Assembly: GCA_021234155.1 (NCBI GenBank)
Contig: JAJEKV010000110.1
Location: 1,954,338 to 2,018,337, forward strand
Source: Isoetes taiwanensis
Lineage: Eukaryota > Streptophyta > Lycopodiopsida > Isoetales > Isoetaceae
Direction: 5' to 3'
DNA length: 64,000 nucleotides
Every line of letters begins with the position of its first letter. Position 1 is the first letter of the stretch. Both the position numbers and the translations under genes were made by a program. Positions 1-12,712 of this stretch are shown here, in pieces. Under the pieces are notes generated by a model that worked only from the letters and a program-made list of their open reading frames with translations, had not been told where the DNA came from and ran no database searches.

Positions 1-3000
1 AAACATTTATTACCTAGATTTAGTAGTACCAATGAGTTGAAGAAAGAAAGGGCATTGAGGAGCTCAAAATATGGGATGTTTTATATAGATCACGGGCGTC
101 TGACAGAACTGCACATGTTTCACATATAGTCAGCGATTTACCCAAAGAACCATGTCATCAAATATACATGCATAGAAGGAAGGAAGGAAGAGGTATATTT
201 TGAAAATTACGGAGACCAAGCGCTTTATGAGGCAGTTTGGTGTTGGCCTGAGAAGTTTCAAACCTAGAAATAAAACCACTGAAACCACAGCCACAATGTG
301 TCTCTACCCTTTGGATGAAAAACCCCGTGTGGGAGGAACATAAAGCAAGCTAACATCGAGAACTTCGAGACAAATGAGAAAAGCGGATGTATTAGCATGG
401 CAAGCTCCTTTTAACACCAATAGCAAATCCTCAGCCATTTAAAAAACTATTTGACGGGTTCAATATGTCACGCAACCACGATTTAACATGATAATAAAAG
501 CTTTATGATGATTCCCATTATAGCTGACAATGTAGATAAAAAAGCGAGCGATGAACACGAATGTATAATGTACCTTTTTATTTCATACTTGCGTAGATGA
601 TATCTAATTGCTTAAGCAAGAAGAATATGTTTGACCTACATCAGAAAACAAAGATGAGAAACAAATCTACATGAGATAGAGAAACAAAACAAAGTGCGAG
701 AGAAAACCTCTAGCTCTTACTTCAAGCGATTAATCTCCAACAAAATTAGTTGTAAAAGGCAAGATATCTGAACTAATTTACAACAAATATGGGAATAAAA
801 AACCAATCAAATACTTGAGTAGGGCTTTTGCATTTCATTATTGGCAAGATCTCATATGTGATCTCAAAAGACAACCATCCAGACTCTATATGGAAGCGTG
901 TGTGTGGGATGCGGGGAAAAACGGGATGCCATTCGGAAATGTGGAGGCTACATTTTGAGCAATTTGGATGCCAAAGAACCAATTCCAAATGCAAGTATGG
1001 CACCGGCCTTTACAGCGGTACGCGAAGTTATACATCCCATAACTACGAGCACATAGCAAAACATTTTAACGCCATTGCTCAAAAGCAGCGAGCTCAACAA
1101 AGATAAAAGGACATATTGCATTACCAGCCATTTCTTAGATTTGATGGAAGGCAATAGCCGAGATAATAATTATCCTTGCAAAATTACCTCTACCATGCAA
1201 GATGGATCTGTTGCAACCAGGGGAAGCTTAAAGTGATTCGCCAAAAGATTGAAGAGGAAACCACATTTGTCAGGACCCTTCAGAGTTTTAGCACTCTAGC
1301 TTAGAAGATTGGATGGACATTTAAAATCATCTGATGAAGAGTAATAGGTAGAAGGAATAGGCGCAATAGAAGCGGGGACTTCTACACTTCTTTGCTACAC
1401 ACATTGCTCATGCAATTTAGGTAAGATTTAATGTAAGATTTAAGCCCATTGATTTAGCGAGCACCCCTTAGTTTTCTCGGAGGGGAGAGGTATCACGTAA
1501 ACAACGGGGAGACTTTTCCTCACAGTTCTGTTTTGTTTTAGTCAGGTAGGAAACTTTTGTTGTTGTGAGGGCTTAAGCTGGCCAGCATACTTATTTACAT
1601 TCAAAAAGGACTTTACTATTGTTTACAATCCAAAATTTCATTAAGGTCAAATTCAATTTCAATTAAAGCGGATTTACTCTAGTTTACGCAGCCTGTACAC
1701 GCATGACGGAGATGAAGGATACATTACCACAAGACCTACACATTGCAGAGATCTAACCCCTCCAAACCATTTGCAAGCAGTTCCAGCTTTTAGCGAGACC
1801 AAAAGCGAGAGGATTTTTTGCATTCCACGAGGGCTTCTCAGAACATCGCGGTGTTGGTGTGAGGTTTTTCAGCGGTAGCGCCAATATACGTGTCACAATT
1901 TCGAGGTCTTAACACAAATGGAATACTCCTGTGCTCCTGGGTATAAACTCCCCATATCCATCCCGTGCTCTGGAAACTTGCTCACTTCATTCTCAAAGAG
2001 CTGGCCCGAAATTTGGAACGACAAAAAACACAATCGGAATGCCTTTACTCCAAAGAGCTTCGCCCGAACTGCTTGAAGAGTAGCTAGAACTACTTGAACT
2101 TTCGAACTCCTCATGGCCTTGAGAACTTCGCCCGGAACTCCTTCAAATCCGGAAAAACTTGAAACTACTGACGATCATAGCATACAACTCATACGAGGAA
2201 CTCAAACAACTGCTTGAATTTCAAAACTCAAGAAAGCACAGCTCCAAATGCGAGAAAAAATAGAAGCGTAAAATATGAAGCTAAAGAGGATGGCGCCGCC
2301 GTCGAACTGGGGGGGCGGCGCCATGGCGGCACAGGCGACTCAGGCTGCCCGGGTTGCATGCCATCATAAAGCTTACGCTCAAAAAGCAGGGGGCCAATTC
2401 GTAAAAAATCCCGCATTCGGCGACACGTCGAGCGCCACCTTGGAAAAAAGCCCTCCCCGGTTGTTTTCGTAAGCCGAGCAGCCCGCGTGTCGAGTTTAAA
2501 ATTAGAAGCGGAAACTTCGGTGGCGCGCACCACTTTCATGACTCATGCGCTTCATTAAGCCACTGAAAAGATTCCGCCCGCAATCACGTCAGCGGTTTCC
2601 TATAACTCCTAAAAAGTAGCGGCCAGCAGGATTCCTATCACTTCGCTTAGGTTCTATGCTTCAAGCCGGTTACTATGCCCCTCGGCGTCCTTCGTACCGG
2701 TGGTAATAGCCCGGTAAGCGATTAGTATGCTTTAGCGATTCATGGCCCGATTGGCTGACTCCTATGGCTGGCGCAAATGTAAAACACAAACACATCAGAT
2801 TTAAAGCTGTAGAACATTGCAAATCCAAGGAGTTAGTTCGAAAAAGGAATCAATTGCACCTTGTTGCTGCACTTACGGTCGGTCATGATTAACTGGAAAT
2901 AGCTACTTTAAGCACTGCTTGATTAACTAACCAGGGAAAGTAGCAAGCTTTGCTCACACTTTGATTGATTAAGCCCAAGAAGATCGGTACCATCTGGCAC

Positions 3001-4875
3001 TTGGAGTTAGAACCCAAGGTTTAAGAGGATTTGAACTCAATAAACTTTATCCTCAGAAGTGATTACACTCCAGAGATCATTCTGACGGCGGGTGTAGTTT
3101 CTGAGGAGAAAGATTGAGCTAACGGACATGAAAGGGAAAAATGGGCGAAAAGCTAGCTCTTACATTATTAACAACGACCTTTTTGTTGCATAGCAATAGA
3201 CAATTAAACAAGTCATTGCAAGAAGTTGAACAATTTGAATGAACATTTTTTGTCACATCAACCTTAGAGCATTTTTTAGTTCTAATAACAATTGGGACTG
3301 TAATTGTGTTTCTTTCTGTGTATTGATATTCTCAGTAGTATATACTAAATTCTAGATTACTTGGATACTTTCCCAATAGAACTTTTACTAAGGAGTTTCG
3401 TAGGTTCCTACTATCTTTACAAATAGGTAAATTTGCAAATTGCTATACCCTGTCCCAAAAGGTATATCTTTTTGGCTTGAAGCATCCTCTAAGGTTCATG
3501 AGGAGATAAGAATGAGAATGGGTTACATCACATAAATAGTTGCATTTCTATAGAGGAACGTGAAAATGCTATACTCAATATATATGTAAATGGACCAGGC
3601 ATGCGCATGAGAAAACTTTCCAGCGCACAAAACTTGAAAGGCGGCAAATCCTCCTCGGCTATCCATTTGGTTATCCGGATGCTCTCTAGGCATAAAAATT
3701 ATATTATAAATGCTTATACGTATAAGTAATCTAACAAATAAGCCAGGATACACTTTGTCAGGATTTGCACTTACATTGGATACATGAATGAAGAAGGCAT
3801 ATCAAAATATGTCCCATTCTTGCAAAGGAGTGCAAATGTGGAGCATCGAAAATTTAAGCCTTGAATTTTATTGGCCCGGCTTTTCATGACAAATAATAAT
3901 TGATGAGAAACCGTTGAAGATGATTCTGAAACGTTTTCTCTTGTAGTTGAACAACTCAGGATACACTTACCGTCCCCTTCGTATGACTATCACAGTAGCA
4001 TTCACAAATCCACACCTTGCAACTATATCCTAAATCATGAAAATCTTCAGCGGTTACCTTTTATTTACATTCCATGTAGCTCACTAACTTGGTGCCAATC
4101 TAGTTTATGATCTTTACTAAGGAATTGTCTACAACAAAATATATGAAGCTACAAATGACTACATAAACATAAAAAGGATATGCAACCTCCCTAAAACATT
4201 TTATTGGAGGAAATCCATTAAAATTGTACGTGTAAAAAATCTACGATATTTGACAAATCTGAAAGTTTCTCCGGCAGATAAAACCTCTAAAATCTTAGAA
4301 AATGAACTTCAAAAAAAATCCAAAAATATTTTTAACCAAATCTGAAAATCCCAAATTAACAGGGTTGACTTGCTCTCAAAATGACTCCAAATACCTTCTT
4401 TACCTATCTCAAACTCATAACCCAAGGTTTGTGCACGTAGAAATTTGACTACAGTTGACTGTGGCACTTTTTCTCTTCATGGTAACAAGATGCATTTTGT
4501 TTGTAACTAAAGTGTTCCATTATTCTAGATGGCACATATAAACAATTATTAAAGTGTATGTGCCTCTTTCCCGCATGCTACACAACGACGCATCTAAAGG
4601 ATAGCAATAATGTACATATCTTTTAATCCTGGTGGCGTGTAGTAGAATGTACTTACAATTGTCAATATTGGGCAGTTGTTTATGATGTTGGTACCTAGAA
4701 TTTTATCAAAGACATGTCCATAGAGTTCTTACCAAACAACTTAACCTTAATATATGTTTGCATTATACATCATATACTCCCATGGATGCAGTTTGAACAG
4801 AGAAAACTCAGGTGGAACTTTGATTTTCCAAAAATGCACTGGGATTTCTGAAAGCTCATGTCCATTGCTTTGAAA
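1..4875. other. Intergenic repeat-rich DNA, no supported gene
   Basis: I see no convincing gene here. The short open frames do not share exon-like boundaries or recognisable motifs. A GC-richer patch at about 2280-2520 interrupts otherwise AT-rich sequence. A 68-codon hydrophobic frame on the minus strand (948-1154) has one or two possible membrane segments but no family match that I recognise, so it is not called. Confidence 0.5.
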
Positions 4876-4884
4876 TTAGACTCT
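4876..4884. repeat. Left target-site duplication of the SINE
   Basis: TTAGACTCT, repeated exactly at 5058-5066 on the other side of the SINE. Confidence 0.7.
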
Positions 4885-5057
4885 CGCCCATCGCGGTGGT
4901 GGTCTGGTGGTAAGGCCTCGCGGTGGTGGTCTAGTTAGTGGTAAGGCCTTGGATTGGGGTGATCCCCACCAGTGTCAAAACCCACTGGCTACCATCGGGT
5001 GGGAGACATGGGCGGGTGTAAGTCCCACCAACCATGCTTCAACCAAAAAAAAAAAAG
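4885..5057 (+). mobile_element. tRNA-derived SINE with target-site duplication
   Basis: A short retroposon about 173 bp long. It has two adjacent copies of an A-box-like segment (TGGTCTGGTGG, then a variant with a short insertion, TGGTCTAGTTAGTGG). A degenerate B-box-like GGTGTAAGTCCC follows about 100 bases later, and the element ends in a run of A after 'caacc'. The 9-bp sequence TTAGACTCT directly precedes it (4876-4884) and directly follows its tail (5058-5066), the hallmark of target-primed reverse transcription. SINEs are transcribed by RNA polymerase III and mobilised by LINE enzymes. The doubled 5' tRNA-like segment is unusual. Family not named. Confidence 0.72.
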
Positions 5058-5066
5058 TTAGACTCT

Positions 5067-5739
5067 TATGGGGACATGCACCTCTTAATTAAATGAGGCA
5101 TAGGGCTTTATATAACGTTCACAAGCACATTTTCATAAATGAGAAAATATATTGACGTGATCGGCCTAGAATTTGGTAACACAAGTATGCAATTGTCAAA
5201 ACAACGATTCATCGATTTTTTAATGCACTGGTTGCCAAAACATTCTCAAGCATCCATTTTGGAAGAAGTGTCATACTAAAGCGTGAATCTCAATTATCAA
5301 ACTACAGAGATGTTCTCTAAGTTATTTAAAAGTATGATCTTTCAATATTTTTTCTTCCAATTGGGTATTTTTCAATTATCATTTTCATTTGTTACTTCTC
5401 CATTTTATGACCACCTTGAATTTAGGTTTCCCATGGAACACGATAGACATAAAGAACTATACAGGTTGGAAATTCTAGATATGAAGGCAGTGAGATACAT
5501 GTTTTGCGATAGAGATGATGTATTAGATTTAGTAGGCTCTTTGTAACAGGTACTTTCCATGTCCATACTTGAAATACAAAAGCAAATCGCAGCCATTCTT
5601 TTAAACATCAACTTTTGTGATGTTGGGAGTAATTCCACATATGGACGTTAAAGGCTATATGGGGATGCATATTTAGAGTTCCATCATGAACTAAAATACG
5701 CCAATGAATTGTGACAAAAAATTTGTATTTTGCACTTCT
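5067..5739. other. No recognisable feature
   Basis: AT-rich sequence. The overlapping open frames at about 5283-5638 on both strands look like chance: neither shows a known motif. Confidence 0.4.
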
Positions 5740-5960
5740 GTACCTATTTTTATCGATGTACCTAACCTTCTAAGGGTGACATTTTGAGCATAAGTTTTAG
5801 ATTTATCTTTTCAATTTTTCATATTTAGAGGTAAATTAATTGCCTCCCACATTCCTTATAAAGCATTTTTTTCTCTTTGAAATACATCGCAATTCCAATT
5901 TTTCATATTTAAAGATGAATTAATTGCCCTCTACATTCCCTATAAACTTCCCTAGTTATT
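5740..5960 (+). repeat. Dispersed repeat family, copy 1
   Basis: This stretch begins 'tgtacctatttttatcgatg' and runs through 'aattgcctcccacattcc'. It matches 7484-7610 almost base for base, and its later part matches about 33480-33540. Inside the copy, the segment from 'tttcatattta' to 'cattcc' occurs twice in tandem. I could not assign it to a transposon class. Confidence 0.6.
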
Positions 5961-7130
5961 TAGTTTTGGTATTTTGGGGTATTTACGGCATGGTTTTGCG
6001 AGATTCCTTACATATTGTATCTTGGCAGTAGTCAAGCTGTATTTTTAGGCGATTTGGTGCTTGTTGACTCGAGAATGGTAGATGTTCCCAAATTGGTGGC
6101 AGGCATGTGTTTTCTTAGAAGAGGGCGTTCTAAGGCGTAGTGCGAGGATAGGGCATGGAATCATATGGGCATGTCTGTTGGGCGGGCGGTCACGGATGGC
6201 ATGCCATGCTTGTCGGTTCGAAGGTGTGCAATCGTTGAAGCGGTTCGCGACAATCGATTTTGTGAACCATGGGGCGATGAAGGATAGAAGCAGAGGAAGC
6301 GGATAGCAAGTTGAAAATCTTGAAAGAGAAATTTGAATCCGATTGCTACGGGGCGAGGGCGGTTTGTTGTTGAGACTCTGATTCAACTCCTTGTTGAGGG
6401 GGCGGCATTGATTTTTCAGATACTACTGGTAGCGAGAGGTTCATTTCCTTGGATATATTGGAGGTTAGGCATTGAGGTATAGAATTTGTGATCTAGCAGA
6501 TTCAAAATCGAGACGAGCCAGTTAGATACGTATTTAGAGTAGTCTTTCGCGAGAACGGCCAAAGGCGAATGAAGTTATGAGTGGGGCTAAAATATTGGGT
6601 TGTTTGAGAGTCAGGTCCGCCACATAGTTTCACGATAGCTTTTGGCTGATTTGGAAGCTTATCGATATAAATGATGTGACACCCAGGAGTTTGGAAGCTT
6701 CTCGATGGTGTGAAGATGTAGATGCGGTGATTCGAAGGTTATCCCATAAGGCGGGGAAGGAATTGTAATGATGAGGCGGCCATGACTCTGGGCCTTTAGG
6801 GGTTAAGTGAGGCGGTATGGCTGGAGGTTAGGTTCTGGAAGCCGAAGGTTCTTGGCGATTTATCTAAATTATTTTGTTCTTTGGTTGGGCGTAGATGCGT
6901 ATGCGCCCGCGATTGTGAGTGGAGCCGGGCAATTTCTTACTCGGGCTTGATCGATTGAGGCAGAGTAGTTAAATTTTCCATTGTACCATAGGAAATGGCA
7001 TATGTTTTTCTTCAGCAAAATGTTAGGCCCATGGATGCAGCTTTCACAATACCCTTGAATATATCTTACTAATACATCTGATAGATGAGGTGAGAGTTGG
7101 GAAAAAAAGCGTAAGCATACATAAAATTAA
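5961..7130. other. No recognisable gene
   Basis: Moderately GC-rich sequence from about 6060 to 6960, with open frames on both strands (6045-6386 minus, 6082-6306 plus) that mirror one another and carry no motif. A pentanucleotide AATAG run (7130-7166) follows. It could be decayed transposon sequence, but I find no diagnostic motif. Confidence 0.4.
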
Positions 7131-7272
7131 TAGAATAGAATAGAATAGTTTTTTTAATAGAATAGAATACATCGATGATACTGTCCGTAATTGCTAAAGC
7201 AACTAATATCCATTCTTGTGGATTGTTGACAAAAGTTGCACATATAGAGTAGAAAGATATGCCAGAACATTA

Positions 7273-7302
7273 GCCCGGCAAAGTCGGGCACACATTTACT
7301 AA
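7273..7302 (+). mobile_element. Helitron-like 3' terminus (hairpin plus CTAA)
   Basis: GCCCGGC, a 3-base loop, then GTCGGGC form a 7-bp stem with one G:T wobble. Nine bases later comes CTAA followed by T. Plant Helitrons end in CTRR about ten bases after a short GC-rich hairpin and insert between A and T. No 5' TC terminus or Rep/helicase gene was found, and the related copy near 33650 lacks the hairpin while keeping the CTAA context, so this remains tentative. A similar hairpin lies at 59552-59568. Confidence 0.3.
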
Positions 7303-7607
7303 TATGGATTTAAGTAGAATTAAGATCTCCCTTGACGGAAATATAGGTTTAAGTGACAAGGGGTATGATAAACCATTTCTGCTCCATGGATCAAGATAAT
7401 CCACCAATAACTCTAGTGTTTAAAAAACATTTTGATAGATTTTTCAAAACACCATAACATAAAACAAACTACCCTTACTTTTGTACCTATTTTTATCGAT
7501 GTACCTAACCTTCTAAGGGTGACATTTTGAGCATAAATTTTAGATTTATCTTTTCAATTTTTCATATTTAAAGGTAAATTAATTGCCTACCACATTCCTT
7601 ATAAAGC

Positions 7608-7610
7608 ATT
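7608..7610. repeat. Left 3-bp target-site duplication (ATT) of the CACTA element
   Basis: ATT immediately before CACTACAA. The same ATT follows TTGTAGTG at 28443-28445. A 3-bp duplication is characteristic of the CACTA superfamily. Confidence 0.75.
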
Positions 7611-7624
7611 CACTACAAAATTAA

Positions 7625-8190
7625 AGCCACGATACGGCGTCTATTCACGGCGTCAGGGCGTCGTTTAGGGCTCGTTTATCGGCGTCAAAGCGTCGATGAA
7701 ACAGCGTCTGACCCCCGGCGTCTAAGCATCGATAGCGACGCTTTATGCGCGTCGCTATCACAGCGTGCTGCTGGCGTCGTCTTAAGCGGCAAACTGGCGA
7801 TGCGTTCAGCGTCGTTAAAATTACCGCATTAGATTGACCCGCGGCACCCGTACCGGCGTGGCCGCTTACCGGCCTTGGCCCGGTGGCGTGGTGATAATTT
7901 AACGCGTCGTTGGCGAGCGGCGAAATTTGCGATCATCGTAATGGCGTGCATGTCGTCCGGGCGTGGCGTTGCCCGGTGCGGCGGCGGTAAGCCCGCGTGT
8001 TGAGCGGATTCCGGGCCGGCGTTTGGCGGCGTGTGAGCGTCACTGTCTGCTAAGCGTGGCGACCGCGCCTAGCGTCGTTGAGCGGCGTTCTTCGGCGTAG
8101 GCGATTCTTGTGGCCCCGTCGGAGCGAATGATGAGGTGGCGATACGTGCGGCATGCGGCGTCGTTAAGCGGCGATCGAGGCCACGAAAAA
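7625..8190. repeat. Left subterminal repeat arm of the CACTA element
   Basis: About 560 bp of CpG-rich sequence built from variants of GGCGTC, GCGTCGTT and AGCGGCG in both orientations. It ends abruptly at an AT-rich block (8190-8600). By analogy with En/Spm these are binding sites for the element's own DNA-binding protein. Confidence 0.75.
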
Positions 8191-8625
8191 AATATTTATT
8201 TAATATTATTCAATATTATTTAACGGACGGTTAATATTCATATTGAAATTAACAAATATTTAATATAAATAAATATTTAGTAATATTCATTAATATTAAA
8301 TAATATTAATATTAACAATAATATTAATAGTAATAAATATTAAATATGAAGAAAATAAACCGAATAAAATTTAAAAATTCAAAAATAGAAACAAATATTC
8401 ATTAAATTATATTTATTATTGATATCATGGTAGATAAGCATTATTATTTAATATGTAATTAAATGTTTAATAAATCTAAGAATAAAAAAAATAGAATCAG
8501 AGCATAAAATTAACATAACAAAAAAAATCACAAATAATAAGAACAAAGCATAAAAATTTATTGAATTGATTAATATATTTCACAATGTAATTTGCACATT
8601 ACAAAATATAATATTGAGTCTTTGT
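8190..8625. other. AT-rich spacer inside the CACTA element
   Basis: Almost pure A/T with repeated AATATT and TTAAT motifs, sharply bounded by the GC-rich arm on the left. No gene is visible. Confidence 0.5.
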
Positions 8626-8879
8626 TTATTGCTCTCTCTTCTTCTTTCTTCTTCTTCATGCATTGGCTTCGTCTTCATTTACGCATTATGTTGTATTGCA
8701 ATTAGTTCATTGTAGTCACAAATAATTATCTGGCGAATGATACACACTTCATCCCCCCTTTCCACAGCCAGCGTTCGTCTGCGATAGCCGCATGATTTGC
8801 CTTTGAAGGCCCTTTAGGCGTTCATGTTTAGCGGCCGGGCGACCGACAAAATGACTTCTATTGAGAATGAGCACCAAAA

Positions 8880-11800
8880 CTAATGTTAGTGTTCAACTTC
8901 GAGAACCTACGTATAAACCAAATTTATACTTACAAATAAGCTTATCGAGAAAGCCATAACTTAGCCAGACCAGTCTTATTGGCACTATAGGTACCCACTT
9001 GCTTTCGTCGTACCTCGCGTCCGTAGCTGCCTTTGTTCTAGCTTCCCTTTCTTTGATAATATGTTGGCCTTCAAACACTACCGAATGCAATACAAGGACT
9101 TAGTCCACATGGCGTCATCTAATTATCACGACTCATGGGAGAGATGATGTGCCAAATGCCTCATTAGTCAACCCGGATGGTACATTGCCACTACCTCTAT
9201 CGAGACTCCTGTAGCTTTGGCAAGAGCTTTGGTGCTTCTTGATTACCTCTGCAAAATATAAATAAAATATGAGTACAATGAGGTTATAATGAAGAGCGAA
9301 AAGAGCCTAATACCTGGTGGCTTTAACATGTTTTACCACTTTGAACAAACCTCCCTCCATGAGATCTCTCGACTTGAGCTCGGGATAATCCTTCTAAAAT
9401 CTCCTTGATCCTCTCTTTTTCACGATCATAGGCTCCAGAGTTCCATTCACCCTTGTGGGCGTTTTTGGCAAAAGCGCTATTTGTGACACTATTAGCCATC
9501 TTCCAAAATTGCTGCCATCTGCGTCTTTGTAGGCGCGGCAACTCTTGCTACTACACTCAACATCGACTAACATATGAATATGTGTTAGTAGAAAAAAAAG
9601 GCATAATTCAAGATGAACTCCTCATATTCAAAGAGATGCCTTCGTGGAGGTGGTGCGGTGGTGGTGCGATCTTTAATAAAGCTTGAAGAGGTTAAGTCCA
9701 CTCCGGCGTGAGCGGCGGTCGGTGCTCTTTCGTGGGGTTCAATCTCCTTAGGTGCTTCGGGAAGGGGCCCAAAGATTGAATTACGAAGGAGTGTATGGAG
9801 GAGGTCATAGGCGCCCAACCTCCGCCTACTTTGTTCAACGACACGTGGCGCAATGTTCATTCTGCAGGCGACATCCCAATTACAAGGCATTCCACCTATC
9901 TTCCGGGGTTATACGCCTCGTTGATATCTCGGAGTTCCACTATCTTCGTCTTCTGCTTTCGTCACGAGGTCCTTTTAAGTCTCTTGGCGGTGGTGAAAGA
10001 AGATCATGCCATAACCACGACGGCGAACATTATGCATAGGAAAAAGGGCGCTAACGCATTTACCGCTACATTTAAAACATTAGAGCGTTAAAATAAATGG
10101 TTAACTTACATTTTATCTAGAAAAAATCCATACCAAATCCACACAATGGTGGAGGTGGCGGTGGTGGTGAGCTAAACCCGAGCGACCAACTTAAGCCTCT
10201 TAAAAGCCTTCTTGGGTTTAGAGTCGGTAAGGCTACCAAACCCACCTTGAAAAGTTGTCAACAATAGATATGCCGTCGTGCACATCCATGGTTCTTTGGA
10301 CATGTGCAAAAACTTACAAGTTATTTATATGGAGTCACGATGAATAACATAGTAGGAAAGCAACAAATGTTAGCAACATGGGAAGTTCATTACAAAACAT
10401 TGGGATTTGAATAATTAAAAATGTCTTTATATATTTGGTTATTAGACAATTAAAAATTTAATACTCTTAAACATGGCAAGATATACAATATTGTATTCAT
10501 TCTTTGAGTTGTGACAACAACAATTTTGACATCTCAAAGGCATCCATGCACTTCATGTGTAGATCTTTGTCTCACAACCATGGTAGAAGATATTCCAACA
10601 CTTTGTAAAGGCTTCAACAACCGGAAGCTTTGGGTCGTGATGAGAATCGTCTTCACGTAGGCACATCATTCTTGTTTTTGCTCCTCAACTTGTCAAGGCG
10701 TCGTTGGTACATATGGGTTGGATTAATCCATTGGGCATTGTTGTTATTATTAAACCACTCCATTCGTCGCATAGCTTGCCCGAAATCCGGAAGCATCTCA
10801 TAAATATATCCCAATGCATAGACATCATGAATTTCGTGTCCCCATACCACGATCATCATCCTTTGATTTCTCAAACCACGGTTTCCTCTAACCATGGATA
10901 TTTTGCTTGTCCATCCAGAAAGTAAGTCTTGACACTTCAACAAGGGACGGCAGCTCTTTGGCGTAAAATGAATTGCATTGTCCCAATCACCAATGGCCAC
11001 CCACATTTTGTACTCATCATCAAAATATAATTTGACTCTCTTGCAATTAAGCTTTGTGTGGTGAAGTGGCCTTTGTGGATCTCAACGACACCTTACTGCT
11101 GGGGCAAAGAGCTATCTACGGAACATACTGATATACAACTTCGCATTTTGCTCCTAAGTTCCAGCCCTATGTGTTTGTCGGGTTCTTCTTGGCAAACAAA
11201 TTATTGCAGCTCTAGCAATTGCATTTGACCATCTTCTAAAAGCGTGACAAGTTATTAAAAAGTAAATAGTCAAACAAGTGTGCAAGTGTCTCTCCATTCA
11301 TGAAAGTGAGAATCACCATTGGCCCTATGGTATCCCCACTAGAGCTAGCAACTTCATATGCAAGTCCAATGGATGTAGCCAAAGCGGGATCACGGGCTCT
11401 TGAAGCGTATGTATCTTTGAGCCATCTCATATGTCTACCCTATCTTTTGCCCTTGAAAACCCATCCTTTGTATAGCTCATCATCTTGGAAGTGTTGTGTT
11501 CCATTGATCTTGATTTGTCGTGCGATGTGTTGGTTTCTCCTCAATAAGGCATATCACATCCACGGCCTCTCGGGCATGGGATCAACAAAGATTGATGTGT
11601 TCATGTGATTCTCCAAAAGAAAAGTGGGCCTTGCTTGGCCTGCTCCTAGAACTTCCCCATGATGCAAAAGCATTTTTAATTACCTCAAGCGGCGTGCATT
11701 GAGATCCTTGATGATGTTCTTGTGATCTGCTTTCTTTTGAGCAATTCCATGAAGCTACCCATTCCTTGACCACGAGCCTCGGCATTGGGACTTTTAAAAG

Positions 11801-12110
11801 GCACATTGAATGCTTCAAACATGTCTTGAGTTCATCCATGGGGTTTCCAATCATTGGCTTTACATGTGTGTCAAGGAAAGAAGTCAACATTTCTTCTTGA
11901 CACAGCCATTTTGTGCTAACTCAAATTGGCACTTCCTTTTCACATGTCGACAAAATGGTCGACCACGTTGACCCAGGTTTGCATCTCATTCGGGACTTTC
12001 GTTAGCACATATCTCATTTATGACCATCGTCTAATCTCACTAACCATTTGTGTCTTCACACTCGGGGCCATACCTACAAACCAATTTAGATTCATTAATC
12101 TTGCTTTGTG
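8880..12110 (-). pseudogene. Decayed coding-like segments in the CACTA element, family unrecognised
   Basis: Several minus-strand frames look protein-like but are short and frame-broken. One at 9323-9541 has a charged segment (KMANSVTNSAFAKNAHKGEW). One at 10653-11006 contains WINPTHMYQRRLDKLRSKNK. Those at 11236-11890 include MRWLKDTYASRARDPALATS. Position and strand fit a second CACTA gene such as a TNPA-like or plant-transposase (Ptta) reading frame. I do not recognise a definite domain, so function is left open. Overlapping plus-strand frames look like shadows. Confidence 0.3.
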
Positions 12111-12367
12111 ACTTTTTTAAACCTTCATTATGAATCTTTACCTACTTTCTTAAGAGTTAGTTTCCCTTTTTTTTTTTTTTTTAAAACCAACTATTGAAAT
12201 TTTTCTTGCTCTTAACCACTCCACATCGGTGTTTCTTTGACATCCCTAACATTTTAAAAAACAACATTCTTAACTAGAAACCCGAAAATCAATAATGCAA
12301 TTTTTTTAAAAAACCCAATCCAGTAAAGATTTCTATTTATTGATATATTAATAAAAAATAAACAAAA

Positions 12368-12712
12368 GAGTGGCGGTGAGCTTGGACCGAACACCTAGTC
12401 TTCTCCACTCAAGGCCGGACGACCATGCCCTTGTCCAAGTCTCCCCAATTTTTTTCTAAACTAAATACATTAATCAATAAAATTACAAAGAGTAAGCGGT
12501 GAGCTTGGACCGGAACACCTAGTCTTCTCCACTCAAGGCGGGCCCGACCATGCCCTTGTCCAAGTCTCCCCAATGTTTTCTAAACTAAATACATTAATCA
12601 ATAAAATTACAAGAGTAAGCGGTGAGCTTGGACCCGGAACACCTAGTCTTCTCCACTCAAGGCGGGCCGACCATGCCCTGTCCAAGTCTCCCCAAGTTTT
12701 TTTTAACCTAAA
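12368..12712. repeat. Three-copy tandem repeat, about 124-bp period
   Basis: Three copies begin 'gcggtgagcttggacc' at about 12372, 12495 and 12619. Each contains 'cctagtcttctccactcaag', then a GGGC/CCGACCATGCCC segment and 'gtccaagtctcccca'. The copies differ by single-base insertions and deletions. The core resembles the two-copy repeat at about 26690-26870. Confidence 0.75.

Larger units (their letters stand above)
7167..7610 (+). repeat. Dispersed repeat family, copy 2, interrupted by the CACTA insertion
   Basis: The first part (cgtaattgctaaagcaacta ... cataacataaaac) matches about 33580-33835 closely. The second part (7484-7610) matches 5740-5880. The CACTA element begins exactly where this repeat reads 'ataaagcatt'. 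The sequence right of the transposon does not continue the repeat as it does in copy 1, so the target copy must have differed there or been altered later. Confidence 0.6.

Noticed and set aside
948-1154. 68-codon hydrophobic minus-strand frame
   Set aside because: Hydrophobic and plausible, but no family motif, splice context or conserved neighbour supports it.
2228-2539. Overlapping frames in a GC-rich patch on both strands
   Set aside because: GC-rich sequence opens frames by chance; the protein is low complexity with no motif.
4907-5092. 61-codon plus-strand frame
   Set aside because: It lies within the SINE and is a by-product of its tRNA-like sequence.
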